64,000 bases of DNA from contig CM029664.1 in NCBI GenBank assembly GCA_017311315.1, positions 23,020,302 to 23,084,301 of the forward strand, in the 5' to 3' direction. Positions 1-11,224 of this stretch are shown in pieces. The notes beneath the pieces are model-generated. The model was not told the DNA's origin. It worked only from the letters and a program-made list of their open reading frames with translations, and did no database searches. The translations under genes and the position numbers were made by a program. Every line of letters starts with the position of its first letter. Positions within the stretch are counted from its first letter, which is position 1. Origin of the DNA: Dendrocalamus latiflorus (taxonomy: Eukaryota > Streptophyta > Magnoliopsida > Poales > Poaceae).

Positions 1-1107
1 CAATTGCACTATTTTTGTGCAGTGTATATAGTATAAAAAAGGTATCATGTAAACCGCGTTTGTCTAACTCCCCTTATATATCTTTTTTATGGCTTTGCCT
101 TTGTGCTAAACACCCAAGCCTGCCTCCCCCTGGCCCGATCAACCACACCTTACATTGGCTTGCTTGCTTGCTGCCAATGCCCATGGCCCCATGTTTCATG
201 CTTCATGCCGGGACAGCGCTGCTCGAGAGAGCGAGCTGTTCATCCTGTACGCCCAACTAGACACCGACACTGGGTGGGTTCATTTAGACTACAACTTATG
301 GTTTAAATTTTTGAATTTTGGCTATTCACGAGGTGCAGTACACAAAGGAAAATAGTCACATGCCATTTTGGTCGGTACAGCTAAACTCAGTACACTTTTT
401 ACTACAATTTTTCTGTTGACCCCTCTCTAAAAAACACGCTGTTTGAAAGCTAGATACTGTAGCATAAGCCACAAGACGAAAGCCAAAATGAACCCACCCA
501 CTCTCTTGTCTCTACCTCAATCCATTCACCTATTTTATTAAATATTATTATATTTTGTTGACCCGATGCGACCTGCCTCTGCATGTCGTCTTTCCTTGGC
601 GTGCGGGTGCAGTGTGTCGTAGGCTGTGAGAAGGGCTCTGAGTACTCGCTAGACTCGATTTGAGTTGGTTCAAGCCCCACACGAGTTGAGTTCGAGTCTA
701 CACCCAATTTCACGAGCATAACGAGGCCAAGCTCGAATGGTGTGGTTAAGATTCAATATACACCTTCTCAATTTTCTCTCACATGTTTCTCTTTTATATT
801 CTAACGTTAAAGTCTAATTGTTGAGCTTCTTTGAATCGAGCTCGAGTTTACTTGAGTTCTGGCTGGGTCTTTTGTAGAAGGTTGTATGGTAAAGTGTAGT
901 TGTCGAACTTTTTTAAGCTGAGCTAAAGGTTTAATCAAGCTTTTGTATAAGTTGTTATGTTAAAATGTAGTTGCCAAGCTTTTTCAAGTTGGGCTCGAGC
1001 TTATTCGAGCTTTGGCTGAGCCGAGCTCAAGCCCAACTCTAGACTCAAACCTCAACATCGATTAGCTCAAGCTCGAGCGAGGTCAAGCCTAGTAGCTCAG
1101 ATCATTT
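1..1107. other. Anonymous intergenic DNA, no gene seen
   Basis: There are only short, non-conserved reading frames. From about 650 to 1090 the sequence is rich in GAGCTCGAGC-like words. It also contains two diverged direct repeats of roughly 70 bp (starting near 868 and 940, each with a TTGTA..GTTGT..GTAGTTG core). This looks like an old unclassified transposon remnant, but I found no ends or target duplication. Confidence 0.4.
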
Positions 1108-2072
1108 TGAGAGACCATGTGGATGTGACCACATGCTTGTGATGAGTAATTGACAAGTATTTTGGAAAGATTGAGTTTGGTTTGTGCGTTTCGTCCCATG
1201 ATGGCATTTGGCTCAGTCGGGTTTGGTTAGTCGGACTTGAGACGTATTCTTCTTCCCGTTTGAGCTTTTGGGCATTTTATGCTTGAGTACGATTCATTGA
1301 TGCTAATTGTGATTACATATGTCGAGCGGTGCTATGTGATATGTTTCTTGTCTGTGATGGCTGCAGGATGTCGAGGCGGAGTCGTGGCGAGGCACAGGAT
1401 GATCGGACTAGGCGCGGGCGGTGCCGAGGTCAGAACGGTCGGGGTGTGCCGAAGACGGCGAGGGCTCGAGGTAGCTGCGAGGCTTGGGCGACAAGGAATG
1501 AGGAAGCTTCCTGGAAGGTGCAGGAGGGGCGTTTTGGGAAATACGCAAAGCTGCACTAAAGGAAGTGGATTTGGGTAAAGCACTAGAGTTGTTGGAGGCT
1601 TAGTGGGTAAAGAGGAAATCAAACCCATTAGTGGAAGGCTATAAAAGGAGGAGTGTTTCCTGCATGGTCTTCAAGGTTTTTGGGGTTGGTTTTGCTTTAT
1701 ATCTCTTTTGATTTAGTGGTTGATGAGTTGGTGAGAAGGGCATGGTGTGTCTCCTCTCTGTTGTTTGCCCTCGTTGAGATGAGTTCCTGATTCTCAATCA
1801 TGTATGGGGCTGTAGGGATGGTGTGAGTTGATACTTTATGTAATCATTCATATCTCTGCCTCTCTATCAATACAAGAAGGATGGCTGTTTTCATCTCTTG
1901 ATTCATCAGTGATGTTTTTATCTTTTGCTTTTCCTCTCTGTTCTTCTCAGTTTTGGAATGGTTTTGTGTGAATCTCTTGCTTGCTTGTTTGATCCTTGGA
2001 AACTCTGAGATGGATAATGATTCAAGGTCCCTTGGGCATTCCATTTTCAAGATCAAATGGGAATTTCACTAA

Positions 2073-4028
2073 TGTTGGACCGAAATGGCGACAGAGGGGG
2101 GGGGGGGGGTGAATGTCGACTTAAAAATTACCCCCACAAAGTACTCACTCGAAACTCTCTCCTCCAATAGCTACGAAGAAGCTATGAAGGAGATCAATCT
2201 AACTTCCTGGAAACTAGAGAACTCAAAGCAAACAGGCACAGCAAATGAGAAATCAGAAATCCACATCTTCACAAAAAATAGCAAGTAACTCAAGCTTGCC
2301 AGGGGGAGGCCGGTCAGACCGCTCTCACTTGGCCGGTCTGACCGGTCCTGAGGCGCCGGTCTGACCGCTGGTCAGTGGGCGGTCTGATCGGCATTGGCCG
2401 AGCGGTCTGACCGCTTTCTTTCCTCCGGTCTGACCGGGCAGAGGATTCAGTAGAAAATCCCAAAAAACTGACTGCAACTTCAGAACTTCAAATTCTTGAG
2501 AAATTGAGACTAGCCACTGTGTTTTCTCAGCCCAAAACTAGAAGACTAAGACCTAAATTACACGAAGGCCTAAGGAACCAAGAAAATTTCCACTCAACAG
2601 CAGGAAATCATGATTTTGACAAAAACTAAAAATAATCAGAGTGCTGCCCTAAACTTCAAAATCCTCACTTCCCTTTGAACCTTTGCTCATGAGGGTTTGC
2701 AGAAGGATTAGCAATAGACCTAGCACTCAAGAGACAAAACCTCAAGGGCACCTTATGAAGGAATACGCAGACCAACTCAAAACCCTAGAAACATGAATAG
2801 AGAGGAAAACATACAGAGAACAACCTAAAAATCCAAATTCCCAATTAATCTCTAATCCTTTGAGCATGAGACTGAGAGATTTAACTAGGGAATAACCTTG
2901 GGATTCTTAGACTCAAAACTGGGCAAAGAAGTTCAAGGGAAAAAGTAAAAGATACCAAACCCTAGAGAATAAAATGAAGAACAGAGGAGCCCAAGAAACC
3001 AAATATGAGATTAAACGAAGTTTGCTCTTGGGAAACACGATCAAATGATCTTATGGCATCATCCCAACCTAGAGCAACCCATTTTGGGCCTTCTCCACAA
3101 GAAACAACAAGAAAAGCAAAAACTCACAAATCTCACGTGGAGAGCATTGAAGAACAAAACCAGGCCTGAACTGGAAAACAAACACAGAGATTTCATTTCC
3201 ATTCAACGAGGATTACAAGGAGTCCCGATACGCATGGACATTAGAACAAGAGGTGTGATTACAAGACTCTCAATCCATCCTCTCCCTCTCAATCCTCAAG
3301 AACACCAAGAGCTACACATGCTTCTTGGGAGGAATACACACAGAGAAGGGAGACACTACGAAGGAGACATCCTCTGTTGTATACACCAACTCTCCAACCA
3401 CTAAAGCCCAAAGGGAAAACAACCTCCCAAGCCTCTTTTGACTCAAGAAACCCTAACTCTCTCCCAAAGCCATGAGAGGGCATGCAGCCCCTCCCACCTA
3501 TTTATAGCCCTTGGCTAATGGGTCTCCAACCCGTTATGCCAGCTAAATCCAACGGAGCCCGCTCCCGCTTGTGCAGCCTTGCGAAATTACCGATTCGCCC
3601 CTCTTGCACCTTCCGGGAAGCTTCCGCGTTCCTTGTCGTCCAAGCCTCGCAACGACCTCGAGTCTCCACTGTCTTCGACACATCCCGACCGTTCTAACCT
3701 CAACGCCACCTGCGTCTAGTCCGGTCACTTCGTGTCTCGCCACAACTCCGCCTCGACGTCCTGCAGCCAACACATACAAGAAATACGTCAAATAGCACCG
3801 CTCGACACATGAAAGCATAAATAGCATTAATGAAACCCCATTAAACCCAAACCTGTCAAATCAACAGAATATCCATCCTGATCACTTTGACCAGGTTTGA
3901 CCAAGTCCGACCGAGCCCGATTGCACCTCGCTACATCAAGGTCCGAACCACCCAAACCAAACTCGACTTTCCTAAACCGATGTCAATTACTCATCATTCA
4001 CACGGGATGACCTCCACATGGTCTCTCA
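2073..4028 (-). mobile_element. Inverted solo LTR nested in the LTR at 1108-4798
   Basis: On the plus strand it starts TGTTGGACC (complement of the LTR end) and finishes ATGGTCTCTCA (complement of the LTR start). The flanks are the perfect 5-bp duplication ACTAA (2068-2072 and 4029-4033). At 1956 bp it belongs to the same family as its host LTR but lies in the opposite orientation. A TATA-like box reads on the minus strand near 3500-3507. The outer LTR resumes directly after the second ACTAA. A run of 14 G at 2096-2109 sits where other copies have a shorter C run. Confidence 0.93.
2309..2440. repeat. CGGTCTGACCG palindrome array in the inner LTR
   Basis: There are about six imperfect copies of the near-palindrome CGGTCTGACCG (or CGGTCAGACCG), irregularly spaced. 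The array lies about 240-370 bp inside the LTR 3' terminus. Sirevirus LTRs are known to carry palindromic repeat clusters; this one uses the GGTC-A/T-GACC core. Confidence 0.85.
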
Positions 4029-4453
4029 ACTAATCTCTGTGCTTTCTTGGGTCCTCGTCAAATTTGCTCTGTTCTTGTGTTTTCTAGGGTTTGGGTACAG
4101 AGGATCTTGTCTTCTCTTGAATCTCCCTTAAGAGGTGGCCTAAGACTCATGATTTTAAGTCCTCATGTTGTTCCTAATCTATCTTCAAAGTCTTCTGAGC
4201 AAAGAATACAAGAATCAAGAGTAATCTGGATTTTAGCTCATGCTTTGCAAGAGTTTCAGATTTTTGTCAAGAATCTTGATTCATCGCTCTCCGGTTGAAT
4301 TATTTGGTTTTCTGGGGTCCCTTTGCTATTTAGATCTTTTTCTGGAGCTTGTGGTCTGAGGAGATCACTTTTTATTTTCAATTTCATTGAAATCTGAAAT
4401 CTCAGGTCTGTTTTGCAATTTTTCCTGCTGTCTGCCTGCTCTGAATTTCGTCG

Positions 4454-4583
4454 AGCGGTCAGACCAGGATTTAAATGGCAGTCAGACCGGCATGTAGCCG
4501 GTGGTCTGACCGCCGGCAAATGACCGGTCAGACCGGCCTGGCCACTGCGGTCTGACCGCCCGGCACATTGAGGTCTGACCGGC
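4454..4583. repeat. CGGTCAGACCG palindrome array in the outer LTR
   Basis: The same near-palindromic core occurs about six times, at the position matching the inner LTR's array (about 215-345 bp before the LTR 3' end at 4798). The spacer sequences between cores differ from those of the inner LTR, so copy number and spacing have changed since the copies separated. Confidence 0.85.
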
Positions 4584-4803
4584 CCATTTGTTTCAGCAGA
4601 CAGCTTCAGTTGTTTTCTTGCCTATTCCTTTCTGAGTGTTGTTCTTCTTGATCTTCCAGCAGGCTTGAACTTTTGATGTCTTCTTCTTTATAACTCTGTA
4701 GTTATCGGAGAAGAGTATCTTCTTAAGTGGGTACTTATTGGGGGTCGTTTTTAAGGAGCAACATTCACCCCCACTCTGTTGCCGATTTCGATCCAACACA
4801 TTT

Positions 4804-5401
4804 ACAGCCAGGGACTGTTCTTTTGGGCTGCGACTTATTAATTTAATAAATAGTGATTGCTAATAGAAGCCGAAAACCGCTAAAAAGCCAAATTAGGATG
4901 TGTTGTGTGCTACGCTGGCCATGTAGGAGAGATGTAAGATAGGTGAAAGAGAATTGAGTTAAATGGCTAAGCATCTAGGTGACAGAAGAAAGAGTAATAG
5001 AGGAGAGAGGGGCTCTAAGAGTTGGTCCATATGAGATAACAGAGAAATATGAGAATTTTAAAAATAGAAAATGGTATAAGGTCCATACATATGATAATAG
5101 GCCTCTAGAGTGACTAGTTCCAAATCATTGCATAAAAAGAACCCTACAGCTAGTGTACGCACATCCGTTGTGCATAATTGCATATTAGTTGATTGCTCGT
5201 GCATTACAACGGAAATAGAAACTTTACCCGGTAATCCCAAATACAGTGTAAACTCATACGATAGAGCAAGCAATGCAAGTTTTATGCCTAGCTTTCTCTT
5301 TGCATGTGCACTGCACATACAAAAGAAGAAAAGCTAACACCATGCTAGACTATGTCAAATTTATAAATGGCCATGTCAATTACAAAATAATGCATTTGAA
5401 A
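4804..5401. other. AT-rich DNA, probably host intron or flank of the ABC fragment
   Basis: No gene is recognised. Because an exon of the adjoining ABC-transporter fragment ends at a GTAAAG donor near 5410 on the minus strand, the first few hundred bases here may be the following intron. The next exon, which would carry the Walker A motif of the ATPase domain, is not visible. Confidence 0.35.
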
Positions 5402-6890
5402 ATCTTTACCTTAAAAATCATATGAGCAAGGCGAGAAGGATATGCAAACCAGACATCATCGAGCTCAACTCCCCCATCTTTTCACTAAAATGGAAGCAAA
5501 TGTCAATAATAAAAGGTATTGCATACTGCATAGGTGGAACCACCAAAGAAAGCTGACAAAGAATGAAACTAACTTTGTTGGACTTAGACATTTGCCCCCA
5601 GAGTTTGTCATTGAGGAAACATGGTCCAGATGTTGAAAAACTATACGGCTTGCACATGATGCTTTCATTACAGTGTTGTATAGGCCTGACAAGGAAGAGA
5701 CTGATGAGCCAATTGCATACTCGAGAGAGAGATGAATTATTCAGAAAGATTGACAAACACATGATCATTACATTTAAAAATAGATATGCCCCTTATGCAC
5801 ATGATGGTTATCACCCACTTCTAAATTTACAGTTATAAGATTGGTAGAATGATAGAGTCAATAACAAAATATAGTAAATATTGAATTGTATCTATAAAAC
5901 TGTATAAGATGAATGATGTAAGAGAACCAGTTATCATGTAACCATTGATGGTTAAGTTGGTCCCATAAATAACAACAATAACCATCGACAGAGTTGATGC
6001 TGCATTAAGCCCTCCAGAAAAGGCCAACAACTTTCTACAAAAAAATTGCATTGGATCAGATCGTTATGCAATATGGTGCTATTTTACACGAATAGTATGG
6101 TAATCACAGCTTGCTTGGGACCAAATTTCAGTGTTTCGTTTACTTTGTCACCATATCATATGAGGCTCTTGAGCAAAGGATCTTATTGTGCGAATGGCAC
6201 CAAAAGATTTCTGAATTGCAATATATAGACTTGTCCAGGCACAAATACAAATGATCAAGGATTCGGCCCTATGGTTGAAGTCAAAACTCAAAACACATAT
6301 TTGATTTTTTTTTAATGTGAGATTACCCAAAGAAAGGTTTCAGCCACATCCGCATATGCTCAATAACAAGTCAAAAATTTGATGTACAAACCTCAGCTAT
6401 GGATGAAGCTACAATAGTAGCAGCTTGTGTTTGATGTAAAAGCTCACGAAAAAGCACCCGAATTTACGCACATCAATTGATATAGCTGGAACAATTACAA
6501 GTGCTGACACTGTGGAGAAACAATCAATGAGATTTACTCAATATTATGCTGGATACAATGGATAGACACTAAATTAAATAAAATAGTGAAGGAACTTTAA
6601 TGATTTGACAATATCACACACTTCCTTTTTGAACTTCAGCTAACCGTATGAAGCTGCTGTGCATAAGTAAACACCAAAATGAAATGCTAACAAAGATCTT
6701 AATATATAAAAGGACAAACATATGGCATTGGTACTTACATGTTAGCTTCCATGACGTTGCAAACATAAAGACAGTACTAATAGCTGTAGTAGTCATATTA
6801 CGTAGTGCTTCTAAAAGGTTGGTTGTAGCAGTATTTTTTATAATTTGTGTATTTTCAAAAAGCCAGATAAGAGCTCTCCTGTTCATGTCA
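5402..6890 (-). pseudogene. Half-size ABC transporter (ABCB25/ALS1-like) gene fragment
   Basis: This is a partial copy of a TAP-type half-size ABC transporter gene, a family that includes the plant tonoplast aluminium-tolerance protein ALS1. Reading down from 6886, exon-like blocks encode ENTQIIKN..NLLEALRN..FMFATSWKLT (6886-6740, ending at a GTAAGTAC donor), VRKFG..RELLHQTQAA..ASSIAE (about 6480-6385), SFGAIRTIRSFAQEPH (about 6215-6150), GGLNAASTL..IYGTNLTINGY..FILYS (about 6051-5895), SGLYNTVMKAS..VSSMTNSG (5692-5580) and ELDDVWFAYPSR (about 5465-5410, donor GTAAAG). Order and exon boundaries match the central membrane domain up to the start of the ATPase domain. There are frameshifts within the RELLH exon and after EPHMI. 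The N-terminus and nearly all of the ATPase domain are absent. Introns are kept, so this is a DNA-level fragment and not a retrocopy. Confidence 0.85.
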
Positions 6891-7079
6891 CATCAAAAAA
6901 ATTCTATTTCCTATGGTGGCACAAGATAATTGTGGAGAGTTGAGAGTAAGAACGTACCTGTATGTAAAACTATAAAATAACTTTTTTGGACAGAACTAAC
7001 TACTAAGGCGCTTGCCTAGTTTATGAGATGACCGAGCAAATCCTTTCTAAGTTGATCAACTACTCTCTGACTATGGGCC

Positions 7080-7328
7080 TTGTCGTAGGGGTGGCCCCCA
7101 CCTAAACCCAGCAGGCCTGGCAGGAGATTACAAGGCCCAGAATAGGCCATGTGTAATGACATAAGCACCCCTAAAGGGGCACTCCAATGTAAGGGCACTA
7201 TTGTAAAAGCGCTCCTCATGTGCATATATATATAGCGGTAAGCCATGGGGAGGACCCAGGCCATTACACTTATCTTCATCACTCTCCACTACCATCTCTC
7301 TCTCTCTGTTTGGTCTGTAGCCACAACA
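7080..7328 (+). mobile_element. 5' LTR (3' part) of a Tat-type Ty3 element
   Basis: The stretch ends CTGTAGCCACAACA directly before a Ty3-type primer-binding site, which fixes the LTR end at 7328. A TATATATATA box lies near 7222-7232. The left end is uncertain: TGTCGTAGGGG near 7081 and TGTAATGAC near 7150 are both possible TG starts, and no second LTR survives for comparison. The 190 bases before it (6891-7079) hold nothing I recognise. Confidence 0.55.
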
Positions 7329-7348
7329 GTTGGCGCCGTCCGTGGGGA
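7329..7348 (+). promoter_or_regulatory. Ty3 primer-binding site
   Basis: GTTGGCGCCGTCCGTGGGGA follows the LTR terminal CA. A TGGCGCC-initiated PBS is usual in large grass Ty3 elements of the Tat/RIRE2 type. It sets the element's orientation as plus. Confidence 0.8.
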
Positions 7349-7382
7349 GGACGGAGACAAGCCTGAAGAACGAAGGAAAAAG

Positions 7383-9326
7383 ATGGCACCGAAAAAAGCT
7401 TCTTCAGCGACGGCGAAGGGAAAGAAGGTGGTCGACCCGGAGCACCGTATGAGCACCAGGGCTTCGGCATCGGCAGCAGCGGACGCGGGCGTCCACGCAG
7501 GCGTGGTGGCCGAAGACGCCGGCGTTCGCGCGGCGACGACCAACCCCGGCACCGGCACCGCGATGACCCGCCCAGCTACCGGCGTCGCGGGGACGGGCCC
7601 CGCGGCCGACCCCGCGGTCCAAGACGTCGACGCGGGCGCGGCGACAACCGACCCCGCCGACGCAACGGCCGCCGACCTCGCCGCCCCCGCGGCAACCCTT
7701 GCCGGTGCCGCGGACCGGGTGGTCCGAAGTAGCCACGACGGGGCGACCGGCAGCTCGGGACCTCGCGACGCGGTCGTCCCCGCGCCGGTCCGCCCGCTGG
7801 GAGTACCAACGATCCCGCCTGCACCGGCGGTGGAAAGTGCCCTGCTGGCGGCTCTCAACGCGTTCCAGCGGGAGCTGGGGGACCTTCGTGGAGCCGTCAG
7901 AGATATACAAGAGGCTCGGAGTCAGCCGGCCGCACCAGCAATCGCGTCCGAGCCCGCGCCGGAGAGGGCGGACAGTCGCGAAGCCCACACGTCCAGCCGC
8001 GTGCCGCTGCGGCGCGTGGATCCGGAGTCCCCGCTCTCGGCGGGGCTGCAGCAGGCGCCATGGCCCGAAGACTTCAAGTTCCCTGGCGCCATCGACTCGT
8101 ATAAAGGTGACACGGACCCCCGTGAGTTCGTGCGCGTATACGAAACCGCGATCGAAGCCGCGGGCGGAGACGACACCACGAAGGCAAAGTGACTCCCTCT
8201 TGCGCTACAAGGAGTGGCGCTCTCTTGGTTTTTTACCATAGAGCCGGGCTCCATCTACGCGTGGGAGCAGCTCCGCGTCCGCCTCCACAACAACTTCCAG
8301 GGAAACTACGTCGACCGGGTCGAGGTGGACCAACTCTTCGCCGTGAAGCAAAAACCCTCGGAGAAACTCCGGGATTACTTCAAACGCTTCGCCAAGATTC
8401 GATGTCAAGTGAAGGACGTCAACGAGACCACCATCGGCAATGCAGCCATACAGGGCCTTCGTCCGGGCCCGATGGCCGAATACAATGCGCGGAAGCCAAT
8501 CAAGACGGTGGCGAAGCTCTTCGACAAGATGGAAGAATACGCCAGGGCAGAAGAAGACGCGCGGCGAAGGCAAGGTGACGACTCCGACACTAACCAGGCC
8601 GGAGCCTCGGCAAAAACCGAAGATCCACCGAAGGGCGGCTCTTCGAAAGGAAAGCGTAAGGAGTCGTCCAGGGACGCGCCCGACCGCAGGGACAACCCGC
8701 ATAAGGAGTCGTCGGATTAGCCCAAGCGCGGCCAACAAAGGTCGAGGCAAAATCGGTACGTCCTCGACATCGAAGGCGGATCCGACGAGGGCGCCCCAGC
8801 GGGCCGAGGCGGCCGAGGGCGCCGCGGCCGGGGCCGCGGCCGTGGCAGGGGTCGCGACGATAAGGGTCGTGGAGACTATGACGACCAGCATCAGGGGCTG
8901 TGGTGCTTAGTCCACGGCCGCGGCAATCATGATACCCGTAACTGCACCTCCATCGCGGCGCTCCGCGACAGCGTCGCTCGGGACAGGAACCCGGAGGCGC
9001 GCCCGCCTGCGGTGGCCCACGTCCAATTCCCATACGAGGCCCCCATGCAGGTACAGGCGCAGGGGATGCAGGTACAGGCGCAGGGAATGCAACCCCAAGA
9101 AGGCACCTTGCGGATCCAAGCTCACGTGCAGCAGCCTCGGGAAGGCCTCCTATCGTTGCAGGCCCCGGACGCAACCTACCGCAGGGTCATTAATGTCATA
9201 TCCGGCGGCTCTGCGCTGGAATTCGCCTCGGCGCGGCAGCAGAAGGCCTACGCGCGAAGACTACATCACGTGGCGGCATATCCAGCGCAAGCACCGCCGG
9301 AATGGGCGCGGCACGAGGTTACATTC
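7383..9326 (+). pseudogene. Ty3 (Tat-type) gag and start of protease, truncated
   Basis: One reading frame runs from ATG 7383 (MAPKKASSATAK) to the break at 9326, interrupted only by TGA at 8190-8192 and TAG at 8718-8720. An Ala/Pro-rich N-terminus is followed by a capsid-like segment (PWPEDFKFPGAIDSYKGDTD, then VALSWFF..W..L..F..NY), an Arg/Gly-rich stretch (about 8780-8870), a CLVHGRGNHDTRNC zinc-knuckle-like block (8900-8945), and RRVINVISGGSALE leading into the protease. This arrangement is typical of Tat-lineage Gag. The frame stops because a Sirevirus LTR starts at 9327; protease, RT, RNase H and integrase are missing from this side. The ATG at 7245 in the same frame lies in the LTR and is not used. 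Confidence 0.82.
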
Positions 9327-11168
9327 TGAGAGACCATGTGGTCGTGCTCCATGAGAGTGATGAGTAATTGACAAAGGTTTAGGTCAGTCGAGTTTGGTTT
9401 GAGTGGTTCGGAGTCGAGTCGTTGCGTGGCGCAATCGGGCTCGGTCGGACTTTGGTCAAATCTGGTCATTTGGGCTTAGGATGTATATTCTAATGTTTTG
9501 ACAGGTTTTGACTTCATCTGTGGTAAGTGTAATGGTATTTACGCTTTCATGTGTCGAGCGGTGCTATTTGACGTGCCTCTTGTCTGTGTGACTGCAGGAC
9601 GTCGAGTTGGAGTCGTGGCGAGACACGGTGGACCGGACTAGGCGCAGGTGGCGCTGAGGTCAGAACGGTCGGGATGTGTCGAAGACGACGTGGACTCGAG
9701 GTGGTTGCGAGGCGTGCGAGGCAAGGAGCGCGGAAGCTTCCCGGAAGGTGCAAAAGGGGCGAATCGGGAAATTCGCAAGGCTGCACAAGCGGGAGCGGGC
9801 TCCGTTGGACGTAGCGGGCGTAACGGGGCGGAGACCCGTTAGCCAGGCGCTATAAAAGGAGAGGAGGGGCTGCATGCCCTCCTTGAGCACTTGAGCATTT
9901 TGGTGGGAATTAGGGTTAGCTCTAGTCAAAAGAGGCTTTAGGAGTTGGTTTTCCTTTAGTCTTTAGTGGTTGGAGAGGCAGAGTCTGGTGCTCCCTCTGT
10001 CCCCTACGATGTGTTCTAGGTGATAGAACAGAGGTGTGTTCTTCCTCCCTCATGTGTTCTTGAGTGGTGTTCTTGAGTAGAGAGGGAGAGGACGGATTGA
10101 GGAGTTTGTAATCTTTCCTTTTGTATCAAGTCAGGGTATCGGAACTCCTCTGTATTCCCTGTGTTTCAAGAAATGAAATCTGAAGTTTGGTTTTCCCTGT
10201 TCGTAGCTTCTGTTCTTCAGTTTCCTTTTTGCAAGATTTCTTGATTTTCGTGGTTCTGAGTTCTTGCTTGCTGGAGAGTGCCAAAATGGGTTGCTATGAC
10301 ATGGGTGATGCTCAAAAGCTATTTGGCTATTTAATCCCAAGAGCAAACCGAGTTTGATTCTCATATTTCAGTTTTGGCCTCCTCTGTTCTTGTTCTTCGT
10401 TTCTAGGTTTGGGTCCAGTTTTTGACTCCCTTGTTAAGATGGCTTGAAATTTGATATGAAGAGTCCAGAGGCTATTATTTAGCTTCCCTCAAAATTTCAT
10501 AGCCAAAGGATCAACGGTTGGAGAGTTATTTGGTTTTTGGCTCGGTTCTTGCAAGATTTCAGATTTTTACCCAAATCTGAAATTCTTGATTCTTGGAGTG
10601 GTTTTCTTGTTATTGGCTCTTGGCTTAGTCTTCTGGGAGTGTTCCCTAGCTTCCCTCAAAGTTTCCCAAGCCAAGAATCCAAGAATCTTGCGATTTTCTC
10701 AGTTTTTCTGAAATTTCAGTTTGCTGTTTTTCTCGAGAGGTACTACCGCTCCCCGAGAGGTACTACCGCTCAGAGGTACTACCGCTCGTCCTAGCGGTAC
10801 TACCGGTTTTGTTCGGACCAGTCCGATCGGCAGCAAAGAAACGTTCGGACAAGTCCGATCGTCGTGCGGTACTACCGCTCCGTGAGAGGTACTACCGCTC
10901 AGAGGTACTACCGCTCCTCGAGAGGTACTACCGCTCAGAGGTACTACCGCTCGTCTCAGCGGTACTACCGCTTGCAGCCAGACTTGCGCTGAATTCGTTT
11001 TTCTTGGCTGTTTCTTTCTGGATTTGGTTTTCTCTGCTGTTGTTCTTCCTGTAAGTACTTGTCTTCTACCTTCATAGCTCCCATAGCTATTGGAGAAGAA
11101 GATATTTGTTGGGGGCGATTTTTAGAGATCGACATTCACCCCCCCTCTGTCGCCATTTCGGTCCTACA
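9327..11168 (+). repeat. Sirevirus 5' LTR
   Basis: It runs from TGAGAGACCATG to CGGTCCTACA, 1842 bp, with a TATA box (TATAAAAGG) at 9851-9859. Transcription probably starts shortly after. It differs from the LTR at 17505-19346 at three sites seen by eye (two near 9385-9400, one near 10132). Confidence 0.95.
10735..10973. repeat. GAGGTACTACCGCTC array in the Sirevirus LTR
   Basis: About eight copies of AGAGGTACTACCGCTC or its AGCGGTACTACCG variant surround two copies of a GTTCGGAC-(C/A)-AGTCCGATCG palindrome. The array lies about 200-430 bp before the LTR end, the slot where related LTRs carry CGGTCAGACCG arrays. The GGTACTACC core is different, but AGCGGTACTACCGCT is also close to palindromic. 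Confidence 0.88.
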
Positions 11169-11170
11169 AT

Positions 11171-11183
11171 TGGTATCAGAGCC
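11171..11183 (+). promoter_or_regulatory. Primer-binding site, initiator tRNA-Met
   Basis: TGGTATCAGAGCC lies two bases after the LTR terminus. It complements the 3' end of plant initiator tRNA-Met, the standard copia primer. Confidence 0.93.
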
Positions 11184-11224
11184 GGTTAGCTCTTTTCAAT
11201 AGATCTTAACCGGTCTCAAGAGCC

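Larger units (their letters stand above)
1108..4798 (+). mobile_element. Sirevirus-type solo LTR, split by an inverted solo LTR
   Basis: The element begins TGAGAGACCATGTGG and ends GATCCAACA. It is flanked by the perfect 5-bp duplication CATTT (1103-1107 and 4799-4803). Both ends match those of the complete Sirevirus LTR at 9327-11168, including the TGATGAGTAATTGACA block near the start and the ACATTCACCCCC block near the end. A TATA box (TATAAAAGG) lies at 1640-1648. Without the inner insertion (2073-4028 plus one TSD copy) the LTR is about 1.73 kb. No internal region is attached, so it is a solo LTR left by LTR-LTR recombination. Confidence 0.92.

Noticed and set aside
7289..7988. Long minus-strand ORFs opposite Tat gag
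   Set aside because: Compositional shadows of the Ala/Pro-rich gag N-terminus.
8405..8891. Minus-strand ORFs opposite gag capsid region
   Set aside because: Shadow frames; the plus strand has the capsid and zinc-knuckle motifs.
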